NCBI GenBank assembly: GCA_900767585.1
Contig: CAAFZP010000091.1
Location: 1 to 56,341 of the forward strand
Source: Lachnospiraceae bacterium
GTDB taxonomy: Bacteria; Bacillota; Clostridia; Lachnospirales; Lachnospiraceae
DNA: 56,341 nucleotides
Reading direction: 5' to 3'
Part shown: piece by piece, positions 15,210 to 24,870 of the stretch
Layout: each line of letters opens with the position of its first letter
How positions within the stretch are numbered: the first letter of the stretch is position 1
Made by a program: the position numbers and the translations under genes
Notes under the pieces: model-generated
The model's input: only the letters and a program-made list of their open reading frames with translations
The model's database searches: none
What the model was told of the DNA's origin: nothing

Positions 15210-15356
15210 CTACACTTCTTCTTTCGTAGTTGAGTCAGCGGATATGATCTTTGCCTGTTTTGCCTGCCGCCTCATCTGCAATATGAGGAAAAGCAGAAAA
15301 ATATCTAATAAAATTGCAATCATAAGACATGCAAATGCAAGATATACGATTGGCAC
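15210..15356 (-). CDS. 48-residue single-pass membrane peptide
   Basis: The GTG at 15356 has AGGGGGAG six to seven bases upstream, a far better start than the ATG codons further up. The product begins with one long hydrophobic helix (VYLAFACLMIAILLDIFLLF) and ends with a basic, then polar tail (RRQAKQAKIISADSTTKEEV). I know no family. It directly precedes the XRE gene, which suggests a regulator/small-membrane-protein pair. Confidence 0.6.
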   Translation of the reverse strand: MPIVYLAFACLMIAILLDIFLLFLILQMRRQAKQAKIISADSTTKEEV

Positions 15357-15456
15357 AATACACTCCCCCTGACATTCTTTTTCCATATTTTTACATATTT
15401 CAGAGAGTGTTGAAACGGTCGGCAGTTCCCTATTTTTATTACCTTTTGGTAATGCA

Positions 15457-15492
15457 CAAAAAAATACCCCGTTCAAAATAAGAACAGGGTAT
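15457..15492 (-). terminator. Terminator of the GH13 gene
   Basis: On the minus strand ATACCCTGTTC pairs with GAACGGGGTAT and is followed by seven Ts. Confidence 0.88.
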
Positions 15493-15553
15493 CAGTAATC
15501 AAACGATCTGATCTGGCAGCTCCAGGCTTCCTATCATCTCCGATTTATTCCGG

Positions 15554-17650
15554 TTATGCTTTATACTTCACAACAACCGCTGAAATCGGTGCAACTTTGA
15601 TTTTTAATTTATTATTTTCAACGACATATTCGATTTCCTCCATACTGTAGCCGCTTTCTGTCGTCTGAATGCAAGTACGCATCACAGCGCCGTCCCGCAC
15701 GCCGAGTCTTCGCACGTGAATATTCAATTCATGTTCCTCATAGTCATTGTTCATAATCACGACAACCGCCTCTCCCGGCAGAAATCTTCCATAGCTTACG
15801 ACTTTGTATGCTCCATATAAAAACATCACGGAGCCCTTCATCAACGCTTCGCTTTCTTTATGAACCTTTATAATATCTCTATGGAACGCAATCAATTCCT
15901 GATCCTCTCTGCCCCACGGATATCCACGTCGGTTGTCCGGATCAGTCCAGCCGCAAAGTCCGGCTTCATCACCATAATAAATGGTTGGTGCCCCCGGCCA
16001 TGTCATCTGAAACACAACCGCTTCCCGGAATACACCTTTGTTGATATTCTCTCCGGCTGCCTCCGGGCCCATCGTATGGATTCTTCCGACACGACGATTC
16101 GTACGTGTCAAAAATCTTGAATGATCATGGTTCGACAACTCATTCATTGCGATTTCCAAAGAGTTCTGGTTAAACCGCGACATATGATGCCGCAACGCAC
16201 CTGTAAATGCATCCGGATTTCCAAGCAGATCGCCGCGGAATTCATCACTGTGTTTCTCCACGCCGGTCAAAAACCAGGTGATCGGCTCCATAAATGCATC
16301 ATAATTCATGACGGTATCCCACTGGTCTCCCATAAGCCACGCCTTCGGATCCCCATAATGTTCTGCAAGAATCAGTGCATCCGGTTTTGCTTTCTTCACT
16401 CTCGTCCGGAAATCACGCCAGAACCGGTGGTTGAACTCTTCGGTATATCCAAGGTCGGCTGCCACATCCAGACGCCATCCATCCACATTATACGGAGGAG
16501 AGACCCATTTCTCACCAATCTGCATGATGTATTCATATAATTTTTCAGATTCTTCGTAATTCAGCTTCGGAAGTGTATCATGTCCCCACCAGCCATTGTA
16601 GGTTCCATTATATGGCCACTGCCATGGATCCTGGAACTTGAAGAAGCTTCGGTACGGGCTTTCATAATCGACGTATGCCCCCTTCTCGTAGCCTTCCTGG
16701 TTTTCATAAATACATTCCCGGTCAAGCCATTTGTTGAACGAGCCACAATGATTAAACACACCGTCAAGGATTACCCGCATGCCACGCTTATGGATTTCTT
16801 CCACAAGCTTCGCAAACATCTGATTGCTTGCCTCCAGGTTTTCCTTGTCTGTCACGCGCATAATATATTTGCTTGCCTGGCGGTTATCCTTGCAGCCCTC
16901 CGGCAGACATTCCCCACCATCCTTCACAATCTTTCCGAAATGAGGATCCACATAGTCATAATCCTGAATATCGTATTTGTGATTGGATGGAGAAACAAAA
17001 ATCGGATTTAAGTAAATAACATCCACGCCTAATCCCTGCAGATAGTCAAGCTTATCCCAGACACCCTGTAAATCTCCACCATAGAAGCTTCGCACGTCCA
17101 TATTATCCGGATATTTAAACCAGTCCGTCACTCTGCGGGTGCTTTCGCCAATATAACAATACTCATTATCAAGCACATCATTCGATGCATCTCCATTGCA
17201 AAAACGATCCACAAAAATCTGATAAAAGACTGCGCCTCTCGCCCACTGCGGTACCGAAAATCCCGGCATAATCTGGAAGTTATAATCCGGGTTCAAATCT
17301 TTCTGGGTGCCGAGTTTGTTATAATAACAGACTACATTTCCTGCAAGCACCATATAATAATAATCGATATCGGATGTAACCTCTGATATCGTATATGAAT
17401 AATAATCAAACAATCCGTCACGCGTTTCAACTTCCATGCGGCAGCGCTCGCCATTGTAAATCAGATATACTGCATCTACATTATTCTGTGACGTACGAAA
17501 ACGAAGTGTAACCGAATCTCCCACCTTCAGTTCGGCCGGGTGGCGGTAACTGTCGGTTCCATCCGCAAACAAAGCACCAAAATTTAATGCGGTCTTCGTA
17601 TTATATACATATTGCATGACTTTGAGAGCTTGTCTCTGATTCTCCACCAT
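15554..17650 (-). CDS. GH13 alpha-glucan hydrolase (alpha-amylase/neopullulanase type)
   Basis: A 698-residue intracellular enzyme with no signal peptide. An N-terminal beta-sandwich (about residues 25-135) of the kind found in neopullulanases and cyclomaltodextrinases precedes the catalytic barrel. The four GH13 regions are visible: DGVFNH, GWRLDVAADLG (nucleophile Asp), ILAEHYG (acid/base Glu) and LSNHDHSRF. A C-terminal beta domain follows. Enzymes of this kind cut maltodextrins, cyclodextrins or pullulan inside the cell. ATG 17650 follows GGAGG; a TTG directly precedes it. It is flanked by terminators and probably monocistronic. Confidence 0.93.
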   Translation of the reverse strand: MVENQRQALKVMQYVYNTKTALNFGALFADGTDSYRHPAELKVGDSVTLRFRTSQNNVDAVYLIYNGERCRMEVETRDGLFDYYSYTISEVTSDIDYYYMVLAGNVVCYYNKLGTQKDLNPDYNFQIMPGFSVPQWARGAVFYQIFVDRFCNGDASNDVLDNEYCYIGESTRRVTDWFKYPDNMDVRSFYGGDLQGVWDKLDYLQGLGVDVIYLNPIFVSPSNHKYDIQDYDYVDPHFGKIVKDGGECLPEGCKDNRQASKYIMRVTDKENLEASNQMFAKLVEEIHKRGMRVILDGVFNHCGSFNKWLDRECIYENQEGYEKGAYVDYESPYRSFFKFQDPWQWPYNGTYNGWWGHDTLPKLNYEESEKLYEYIMQIGEKWVSPPYNVDGWRLDVAADLGYTEEFNHRFWRDFRTRVKKAKPDALILAEHYGDPKAWLMGDQWDTVMNYDAFMEPITWFLTGVEKHSDEFRGDLLGNPDAFTGALRHHMSRFNQNSLEIAMNELSNHDHSRFLTRTNRRVGRIHTMGPEAAGENINKGVFREAVVFQMTWPGAPTIYYGDEAGLCGWTDPDNRRGYPWGREDQELIAFHRDIIKVHKESEALMKGSVMFLYGAYKVVSYGRFLPGEAVVVIMNNDYEEHELNIHVRRLGVRDGAVMRTCIQTTESGYSMEEIEYVVENNKLKIKVAPISAVVVKYKA

Positions 17651-17745
17651 CAAGAGTATCCTCCCCTAATTCTTTTTTGACGACCATCTATTATTTTAAT
17701 ACAGGTCAGGAATTTTCACAATAAAAAAATGAAATTTAGACAGGG

Positions 17746-17776
17746 AAAAGGACAGCCAACGATCGGCTGTCCTTTT
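17746..17776. terminator. Bidirectional hairpin between ftsH and the GH13 gene
   Basis: AAAAGGACAGCC and GGCTGTCCTTTT form a perfect 12-bp stem that ends in T runs on both strands. It can end the ftsH transcript about 235 bp after its stop codon. Confidence 0.85.
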
Positions 17777-18009
17777 CGGAGAAGGTATTTTGTTACTTTG
17801 GGGTGTAGCAAAAAACTATATAATGTATTGGGGGGTTACAAGTATTATTATACATAGAATCCTTAAAAAGTCTGCCCAAACATTTATTTTTTTTATTATT
17901 TTTTTTGTGCATTTTCTCTTGAAACATGTCTGAAAAAATCACTTTTTTGCCTCTTTTTGTGCACCTTGCACAAATTCGTATCTTGGGTTACAACATTTTT
18001 CACAACGTC
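17777..18009 (-). other. ftsH 3' region, possible leader or small RNA
   Basis: A very AT-rich gene-free stretch. On the minus strand there is a TATAAT at 17847-17852 without a good -35, then about 75 bp to the terminator hairpin. A short transcript ending at 17746 is possible but weakly supported. A small TTTGTGCA/TGCACAAA hairpin lies at 17958-17976. Confidence 0.3.
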
Positions 18010-19902
18010 TTACAGGTTCAATCCGGTTGTATCCAATCCATCTGTTACGGATGTCAACGGATCTTCCTCAAAAAGTGCTTCAAATTCTGCACGGTTGATA
18101 CGTTCCTTCTCCAACAAAGCCGCTGCACACCTGTGCAGAACCGACATATGCGCCTCAATAATCTGTTTTGCTTCGAGATAACACTCATCCATGATTCGGC
18201 GTACTTCTTTGTCAATCATCGCTGCGACCTTCTCACTGTAGTTTCTGGCATGTCCAAGATCCCGGCCAAGGAATACTTCTTCCTCACTGTTCACTTCATA
18301 GTTGATCAGTCCAACTTTTTCAGACATACCATATTTCACAACCATCGCCTGCGCCGTCTGTGTCGCCTGCTTGATATCCTGGGATGCACCGGTCGTGATA
18401 TCGCCAAAAATCAGTTCCTCTGCGATCCGGCCACCAAAACTTACCATGATATCCTGCAGCATATGCTTCTTTGTCATAAAAACGTTGTCATTTTCCGGAA
18501 GCGGCATCGTATATCCACCAGCTCCATGGCCGTTTGGAATAATCGAAACAAGATGCACCGGTCCGACTTCGCTTAACAAATGGAACAAAATCGCATGTCC
18601 GCTCTCGTGGTAGGCAGTGATGCGGCGTTCCTTCTCCGGGACCAGCCGGCTCTTCTTCTCTCCGCCAATTCCAATCTTGACAAAACATTTATCCACATCT
18701 GCTTTCTTGATAAATGTACGGTTATCTTTTGCTGCAGAGATTGCAGCCTCGTTCATCAGATTCTCCAGATCCGCACCGGCAAATCCAGCTGTGGTTCTGG
18801 CAATCTCATGCAGGTCTACATCATCGGAAAGTGGTTTGTTTCTGACATGCACACGCAGGATTTCTTCTCTGCCCTTCACATCCGGTCTGCCAACCATAAC
18901 CTTCCGGTCAAACCGTCCGGGTCTTAAGATCGCAGGATCCAGGATATCTACACGGTTTGTCGCAGCAAGAACGATAATTCCCTCGTTTGTGCCAAACCCA
19001 TCCATCTCTACAAGCATCTGATTGAGTGTCTGTTCACGCTCATCGTGTCCGCCGCCAAGTCCGGAACCTCTTTTTCTTGCCACGGCATCAATCTCATCAA
19101 TAAATACAATACATGGTGCATTTTTCTTTGCATCTTCAAACAGATCACGCACACGGCTTGCACCGACACCGACAAACATCTCAACGAAATCCGAACCGGA
19201 AATCGAGAAGAATGGCACACCGGCTTCCCCGGCAACCGCCTTTGCAAGAAGCGTCTTACCGGTTCCCGGAGGGCCCTCAAGCAAAACACCCTTTGGAATA
19301 CGGGCGCCAAGCGCACTGTATTTTTTTGGATTCCGCAGGAAGTCTACGATTTCCGCCATGTCCTCTTTTTCTTCTTCAAGACCCGCAACATCCTTAAATG
19401 TATACTTCTGGTCTTTGTCCGTTGCCATATGGGCACGGCTTTTTCCAAAATTCATAACCTTTCCACCGCCGGCACCACCTGTGCCGCCAGCTGACATATT
19501 ACCCATAAATACAACAAGTAATACAACAACCATGACTACAAGCAATATAACAGGAAGCCAGGTCCAGACAGAGCTCTGATGTGTTACGTCATGCAGCTCC
19601 ATGCGGATATTGCCTTTGCCATATTTCATCACGATCTCCTGTACCTTGTTGACATCTGATACATAAAACTGTTTTTGCTGACTCGTCTGACGATATGTGA
19701 TTTCCACGGTACCTGTCGGAATCTCTTTGTTCTGATAAATGTCAACCGATCCGACCAGATCTTCCGATACTTCTGCCTGGAAATCCACAATCGTATATCC
19801 GGAATCTGTATTGGAATTGCGGTTCATATACCAGATAATCGCACAAAACGCAGCGAAAAATAATATCAGGTAGATTCCCAGACCTTTCTTTAATCCTTTC
19901 AT
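18010..19902 (-). CDS. ftsH: ATP-dependent zinc metalloprotease FtsH
   Basis: A 630-residue membrane AAA+ protease. It has two N-terminal membrane helices (about residues 8-25 and 112-132) flanking an extracytoplasmic domain. The AAA module has Walker A GPPGTGKT, Walker B FIDEID and the SRH segment RPGRFDRKV. The M41 protease domain carries the zinc site HESGH. It degrades misfolded membrane proteins and regulators. It starts 30 bp after hpt and ends the tilS-hpt-ftsH run, an order conserved in Bacillus. Confidence 0.98.
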   Translation of the reverse strand: MKGLKKGLGIYLILFFAAFCAIIWYMNRNSNTDSGYTIVDFQAEVSEDLVGSVDIYQNKEIPTGTVEITYRQTSQQKQFYVSDVNKVQEIVMKYGKGNIRMELHDVTHQSSVWTWLPVILLVVMVVVLLVVFMGNMSAGGTGGAGGGKVMNFGKSRAHMATDKDQKYTFKDVAGLEEEKEDMAEIVDFLRNPKKYSALGARIPKGVLLEGPPGTGKTLLAKAVAGEAGVPFFSISGSDFVEMFVGVGASRVRDLFEDAKKNAPCIVFIDEIDAVARKRGSGLGGGHDEREQTLNQMLVEMDGFGTNEGIIVLAATNRVDILDPAILRPGRFDRKVMVGRPDVKGREEILRVHVRNKPLSDDVDLHEIARTTAGFAGADLENLMNEAAISAAKDNRTFIKKADVDKCFVKIGIGGEKKSRLVPEKERRITAYHESGHAILFHLLSEVGPVHLVSIIPNGHGAGGYTMPLPENDNVFMTKKHMLQDIMVSFGGRIAEELIFGDITTGASQDIKQATQTAQAMVVKYGMSEKVGLINYEVNSEEEVFLGRDLGHARNYSEKVAAMIDKEVRRIMDECYLEAKQIIEAHMSVLHRCAAALLEKERINRAEFEALFEEDPLTSVTDGLDTTGLNL

Positions 19903-19932
19903 GCTATGCTCCCTTCTGAGATAAATTATGTA

Positions 19933-20454
19933 TTATTCAGAAATCACTCCGATATATGGAAGATTTCTGTATTTTTGTGCACAGTCAAGTCCATACCCGA
20001 CAACAAAACGGTCCGGTACGACAAATCCTGTAATATCCGGTTCCAAATCCACAACCCTGCGTTCCGGCTTGTCGAGCAATGTGACTACTTTGAAGCTGGC
20101 TGGTTTGCGTTCTTTTAATATTTTGACCAGATAGAAAAGTGTGCGTCCGGAATCCATGATGTCCTCGATCAGCACAACTTCTCTGCCTTCGATACTCTCA
20201 TCTAAATCTTTTATCAGCTTTACAACACCGGAAGATTTTGTATCATTTCCATAACTTGAAACCGACATGAAATCCATCGTCACCGGAATTGTCATCTTTT
20301 TTGCAAGTTCACACATAAAGAAGACACTGCCCTTTAATACACCGATAATATGCACGCTTTTCCCTGCATACTCCTCGCTTAGCTCCTTTGCAATCTCTGC
20401 AATTCTTGCATCAACAGTTTCTTCATCGATCATCACATCAATCTTTGGTTCCAT
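19933..20454 (-). CDS. hpt: Hypoxanthine phosphoribosyltransferase
   Basis: A 173-residue type I phosphoribosyltransferase. The PRPP loop is VVLIEDIMDSGRTL, the N-terminal flexible loop contains SVSSYGNDTKSSG, and FVVGYGLD near the C-terminus is the purine-contact region. It salvages hypoxanthine and guanine to IMP and GMP. The start has AAAGGAGAGCAAG and overlaps the end of tilS by 17 bp, so the two are translationally coupled. Confidence 0.97.
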   Translation of the reverse strand: MEPKIDVMIDEETVDARIAEIAKELSEEYAGKSVHIIGVLKGSVFFMCELAKKMTIPVTMDFMSVSSYGNDTKSSGVVKLIKDLDESIEGREVVLIEDIMDSGRTLFYLVKILKERKPASFKVVTLLDKPERRVVDLEPDITGFVVPDRFVVGYGLDCAQKYRNLPYIGVISE

Positions 20455-21856
20455 CTTGCTCTCCTTTGCCTTTATAACATAGTTTCATCGTTCTTGTCGT
20501 CTGCCCATCCACATAATATGACATGCCAAACCGAAGTCCAATCGCCCATAGTATCTCACTTCCACATGCGATCACAGGCCAGCCGGCACGTTTCGTGCGA
20601 TCGATTTTTGCATCGATAAATACACGTGACAATTTCTTTGTATTACCATTTGTATCGATTACAATGTAATCACCCTCTTGCGGGGACCGAATACACAAAC
20701 CTCCTTTTATTTTATCATAATCCAAATATTTCGTATAGCTTTTTTTCTGGATCTCCCAATCTGCTGTACAAGTTTCCAACATGATAGATAGTTTTCCCCA
20801 CTCCGGGATTTCATATTCGCCCCTCTTTCCAAGCGGAATACAAAACGAAGCTGTTTCCATCTTCTGGTTACTTATGACAAGCTCCCCATAATTTCTCCGT
20901 GCACAGATTCCATAAGGCAGTTGTACCCGGGTTCCCGTATCCTGATACAACAGTGCAACCACCGACTGGACATGCCGCCTTGTAATATCCTTTTTTTGTT
21001 TTGCCACCTGGTCAATTGCTTCAAAGACAATATGTTCCTGCAAAACCGGTCCTACTTTATATAATTCTGCCACCTGAAGCTTCACTGTCTTTCCGGTCAT
21101 CTCCTTGTCCTGCATCACGGCATACTGTTTTTCTGCCTGTGTGTGGATATAGGCATAGCTCTGTGCCGCATCCTGCGCCAGCAGACAGATATGTTCCACT
21201 GCCCGCTCATTTAATTCTTTCATCACCGGCAGGATGCTGTGGCGGATTTTGTTTCTTGCATACAACTGTTCGTCATTCGTAGAGTCCTGGCAGAAGCCCT
21301 GTCCCCGGTTTTCAAGATACGCCTCGATTTCCACGCGGGAGGCGCCAAGCAGAGGTCTTATAATATTCCCTCTGCTTGCAGCGATTCCGGCAAGACCATT
21401 TAATCCGCATCCACGAATCATATGAAAAAGAACCGTCTCCGCAATATCATCCTGATTATGTGCGACCGCAATCTTGTCAAATCCAATCTGCATACGAAGT
21501 TCTTCCATGCACCGATAGCGGTATTCCCGTCCCGCTTCTTCCACAGAGATTCCGCGTTTTTTTGCATAGGCCGGAATATCTTCTTTATATTCCTTATATA
21601 CAAATCCAAACTGTCCGCTCAATCTTTTTGTAAATGCAGCATCCCTGTCTGCTTCCGCGCCCCGGATTCCATGATGTACATGCACGACGACAATTCCGTC
21701 CGCAGGGATTCTTAAAACCGATTGTAATTCTTTTAATACACAAAGCAAGCAGACAGAATCTGCGCCACCGGATACACCTGCAATCACCCGGTCACCCCGT
21801 TCGATCAGATTATTTTCCAATATGTAATTGTAGATTTTCTGTTCAAATAAATTCAT
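20438..21856 (-). CDS. tilS: tRNA(Ile)-lysidine synthetase
   Basis: A 472-residue enzyme from ATG 21856 (TGGAGATACG upstream). It has the PP-loop SGGADS near residue 33 and the HHGIRGAEADRDAAF segment. The HNQDDIAETVLFHMIRG motif follows. The C-terminal domain (ICIRSPQEGDYI ... KLSRVFIDAKI) is typical of long TilS proteins. It modifies C34 of the tRNA reading AUA codons and is essential. It is the first gene of the tilS-hpt-ftsH run. Confidence 0.97.
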   Translation of the reverse strand: MNLFEQKIYNYILENNLIERGDRVIAGVSGGADSVCLLCVLKELQSVLRIPADGIVVVHVHHGIRGAEADRDAAFTKRLSGQFGFVYKEYKEDIPAYAKKRGISVEEAGREYRYRCMEELRMQIGFDKIAVAHNQDDIAETVLFHMIRGCGLNGLAGIAASRGNIIRPLLGASRVEIEAYLENRGQGFCQDSTNDEQLYARNKIRHSILPVMKELNERAVEHICLLAQDAAQSYAYIHTQAEKQYAVMQDKEMTGKTVKLQVAELYKVGPVLQEHIVFEAIDQVAKQKKDITRRHVQSVVALLYQDTGTRVQLPYGICARRNYGELVISNQKMETASFCIPLGKRGEYEIPEWGKLSIMLETCTADWEIQKKSYTKYLDYDKIKGGLCIRSPQEGDYIVIDTNGNTKKLSRVFIDAKIDRTKRAGWPVIACGSEILWAIGLRFGMSYYVDGQTTRTMKLCYKGKGEQDGTKD

Positions 21857-21937
21857 CGTATCTCCATAATCTGCCATTTTTATCCAAAGTTATATTAGCA
21901 CAAACGACCGCTTTCGTATAGAAGTTCCCAGTGCAAT

Positions 21938-23935
21938 TCATACATTTTTCATGACTCTGCAGGCAATAATCGTCGCATCATCTTTCAGCCGGTTTCCACA
22001 CGTGCTCCGAATTTCTTCAATCAGTGTCCGGACAATCTCCTCCGGTTCTTCATCTTTGATATCCTGAATCCGGGCACGCATATAATCGTCTTTATTTTCA
22101 ACCATAATACTATCAAGCACACCGTCACTCACCATAACGATCAGGTCCCCCGCAAAATATTTTTTGACGCTGCACTCGCATCCGGCATTCTCTGTCACGC
22201 CGACCGGCAGCGATGTCGACTTCACACATTCCATCCAGTTTCCGCGGCTGATATAGGTTGCCGCAGCACCATATTTGATCAAATGCGCCACGCCTGTATA
22301 CAGATCGAGCAAAAGCATATCCAGCGTTGTAAAATGCTCGCCTCTATTTTTCTCCGCCAGATATGCATTTACGAGCTGGACAGCCATCTTGTGTTCAAGT
22401 CCTGCACCAATCAGTTCCTCCACCGAGGCAAGCAGTTCCTCGCTGTCCTTCGCCGCCTGCAGACCACTTCCCATACCATCTGCGATCATCAGCAGCGCCT
22501 GTCCGTTTTTCAGATTCCCAATATAGAAATTATCGCCGGATATCACATCCTCCTGGCAGGAAAGCCGGCGTGCAGACGTACAGATACGGAACGCCGGTTT
22601 CTGATTCAGAATCACATAATCATAGTTTCGTCCGATCATCTGCCGGCTTTCCTCCCCGATTTCAAACGGAATTCCCGTCTCCCGGCTTACGATTTTCCGC
22701 ACAGTTTCTGCACCGACCAATCGTCCCCTGCCGACCCGGGCATTTGCATAGAACTGATATTTTCCATTTTGTGCTTTTAACAATGTCAGTGTTTTCACCT
22801 GCACACCCAGTTTCGCAAGTTCCTGCAAAATAACAGCTTGTGTACTTTTTCTAAGCGCCACCGGGCGGTCAAGCTGGTTTGTAAATGTATCAAACATTGT
22901 ACCGATCTGCGAAAAGCCAATGCGCTGACCATCCGTGCCGGCAAACGTATAATCAATTCGTTTTAAGGCATCCGAAAATCTGCGCACCCGTGACAGCGTG
23001 AGCGTCCCCCATTCATTGCCGGGGATTCCTCCGCTGCTGCCCGGCATACGAACCGGAATCAGGAAACTTCCAGGTAAAAGGAGCATAAGAACGAGCGCAG
23101 CCGCAGCGGTTTTGATTCCATGTTCGGAAATTAAATCCGGGAAGCCAAAATAGCCAATCAGCCAATAACATGCGGCATCAATCAGGACACTGCCATACCG
23201 CCCTGCATGCAGAAACTCCGAAAGTCCATTTGCAACTGCACAAAAAAGGATCCACGCCATCAGCATGTCCATATTTTCCAGACGAATTGCATAAATTGTT
23301 CCGGCGATGGCTGCCCAGGACACACCGGCAAAAAATCCAAACCGATATGAGACATATATAACAGAAAACAGGCAGACACTTTCAAGCACCTCAATCTGAC
23401 CGTCTATGTCAACAGGCAGACCGGCAAGCATCGTTGACGCAAAGATCATCGTCACCACTACCGTCTGCATATCTGCCCCATCGGACACAGGGTCTTCCTT
23501 CCGGGATTGATAAAACATGCTGTCTACCATCATAAATGAAAAAACTAATATGCCTTCTGCGCAGGCAGACCATATGCCAATCTCATCCGAGATTGTAACA
23601 TATGCCGCCACATGAACGACAATCGACTCCACACCCGCAAAAAGCGACAGAAAAAAAGTACGCGGATACAGCAGCTGCAATTGCCGTTGTCTTGCAAATA
23701 CAGCGGTCACAACCCATATAACCGGATATATCACACACGCGATTCCAAAAGAGCTTCTTTGTTCCAAAAGCGAACACAGAAGTCCCAAAAACATCATCCA
23801 CACATTCCGACCGCAGGCACTGCCTGCTCCGATCACCGCAGTTCCAACCGGAGCGGTTCCGAGCAGATTGCAATGGCCTGCGCAATACGCCGTCAGAAAA
23901 TCAGCAATGCCTGATAAAACCTTCGAAATCTTCAT
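21938..23935 (-). CDS. spoIIE: Stage II sporulation protein E (PP2C phosphatase)
   Basis: A 665-residue protein from ATG 23935, preceded by GGGGAGA; upstream in-frame starts lack a ribosome site. Residues about 5-300 hold roughly ten hydrophobic helices. The C-terminal PP2C domain shows ALLMIADGMGSGLQAAKDSE, TLDMLLLDLYTG and LIVMVSDGVLDS, with the metal-binding aspartates. SpoIIE dephosphorylates SpoIIAA to switch on sigma-F in the forespore and binds the septum. It is shorter than the Bacillus protein in the middle region. A candidate Spo0A-type promoter lies at 24010-24042. Confidence 0.96.
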   Translation of the reverse strand: MKISKVLSGIADFLTAYCAGHCNLLGTAPVGTAVIGAGSACGRNVWMMFLGLLCSLLEQRSSFGIACVIYPVIWVVTAVFARQRQLQLLYPRTFFLSLFAGVESIVVHVAAYVTISDEIGIWSACAEGILVFSFMMVDSMFYQSRKEDPVSDGADMQTVVVTMIFASTMLAGLPVDIDGQIEVLESVCLFSVIYVSYRFGFFAGVSWAAIAGTIYAIRLENMDMLMAWILFCAVANGLSEFLHAGRYGSVLIDAACYWLIGYFGFPDLISEHGIKTAAAALVLMLLLPGSFLIPVRMPGSSGGIPGNEWGTLTLSRVRRFSDALKRIDYTFAGTDGQRIGFSQIGTMFDTFTNQLDRPVALRKSTQAVILQELAKLGVQVKTLTLLKAQNGKYQFYANARVGRGRLVGAETVRKIVSRETGIPFEIGEESRQMIGRNYDYVILNQKPAFRICTSARRLSCQEDVISGDNFYIGNLKNGQALLMIADGMGSGLQAAKDSEELLASVEELIGAGLEHKMAVQLVNAYLAEKNRGEHFTTLDMLLLDLYTGVAHLIKYGAAATYISRGNWMECVKSTSLPVGVTENAGCECSVKKYFAGDLIVMVSDGVLDSIMVENKDDYMRARIQDIKDEEPEEIVRTLIEEIRSTCGNRLKDDATIIACRVMKNV

Positions 23936-24009
23936 ATTCCCATATCTCCCCATATAATATGCATCAAAAAAAGATGGATTCCTGGCATGTATCCTAAATT
24001 TGCCATCCA

Positions 24010-24042
24010 ATTTTACATGATTTACACACCGGGGCCTGTCAA
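24010..24042 (-). promoter_or_regulatory. Candidate Spo0A-dependent promoter of spoIIE
   Basis: TTGACA and TAAAAT on the minus strand are 21 bp apart, an unusual spacing known from Spo0A-activated sigma-A promoters such as spoIIE and spoIIG in Bacillus. TGTCAAT and, on the other strand, TGTCAAA around the -35 resemble 0A boxes (TGNCGAA). Confidence 0.55.
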
Positions 24043-24073
24043 ACATTGACAGTTGGATTCAAAAATTTCTGAC

Positions 24074-24098
24074 AAAAAAACCGAACCCAACGGTTCGG
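24074..24098 (-). terminator. Terminator after divIC
   Basis: On the minus strand CCGAACC-GTTG-GGTTCGG is followed by seven Ts. It separates the divIC transcript from the spoIIE promoter. Confidence 0.9.
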
Positions 24099-24129
24099 CT
24101 TTCAAAAATTATCTTTATCTTATTCTATT

Positions 24130-24441
24130 TTATTTTTCCGGGCGGATAACCAGTTCATCCGGATGCACCAGACCTAGCTTGTCTTTCGCAACGTCCTCGA
24201 TGTATTCGTTTGTCTGCATGTATTTTTCCTGCGCGTCCAAGGCTGTCTGTTCCTGTTTCGCCTGTTCCACACGCAGTTCCATCGTCTTCTCTGTCTCAGC
24301 AAGCTGCCTGCTCTTTGCATGAAGACTGGTTGCATGCACAATGGTCGTCACACACACGAAAACAACAGCAACCACAACTAAAAATGTAACGACTGCTGAC
24401 TGACGATATCGAACTGAACCTTTTTTTCTGCTTTTTGCCAT
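24130..24441 (-). CDS. divIC: Septum formation initiator, DivIC/FtsB family
   Basis: A 103-residue bitopic protein: basic cytoplasmic N-terminus, one membrane helix (TFLVVVAVVFVCVTTIV, about residues 19-36), a coiled coil with heptads (about 45-78), and the conserved C-terminal EYIEDVAKDKLGLVHPDE. It joins FtsL and DivIB/FtsQ at the division septum. Its place between yabQ and spoIIE matches Bacillus. Confidence 0.93.
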   Translation of the reverse strand: MAKSRKKGSVRYRQSAVVTFLVVVAVVFVCVTTIVHATSLHAKSRQLAETEKTMELRVEQAKQEQTALDAQEKYMQTNEYIEDVAKDKLGLVHPDELVIRPEK

Positions 24442-24495
24442 ACCTTACCCACTTCTTACTTGTTTACATAATTCGAGTTATTCCATCAAAGATAG

Positions 24496-24870
24496 TTATA
24501 TCTTACCCTTTTTTCCGTTTTTTTTCAACATTTTCTTATGTTTTTTCGTTGCTTTTTTTACCCGATACAACATATAGTTTGATGCACGAATCAGAGTACA
24601 ACTTATAGTGTAATGATACCCCATGACTCCTGCCAAAATGCCGATTGCCATATACCAGTGTAATACACCGTCTCCATATGTATGAAGCACATCCAGTATG
24701 GCGAATGTCCAGACAAGCCAGAAACAGACATCCTCCATCGCAATAAAAACCGAATTGTGTGATACAGTACGCCGAAAAATGCGTAAGAAATCATAAGACA
24801 GAGTCAAGGCGATTCCCATGCCGATACTCATCAGAAACATGGCTCCCTGTCTGATCAGAAGATCTGTCAT
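24496..24870 (-). CDS. yabQ: Spore cortex biosynthesis protein YabQ
   Basis: A 124-residue protein with about four hydrophobic helices starting MTDLLIRQGAMFLMSIGMGI, then YDFLRIFRR, and a very lysine-rich C-terminus. This is the YabQ layout; the protein sits in the outer forespore membrane and is needed for cortex. The ATG comes directly after the yabP stop. Confidence 0.92.
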   Translation of the reverse strand: MTDLLIRQGAMFLMSIGMGIALTLSYDFLRIFRRTVSHNSVFIAMEDVCFWLVWTFAILDVLHTYGDGVLHWYMAIGILAGVMGYHYTISCTLIRASNYMLYRVKKATKKHKKMLKKNGKKGKI

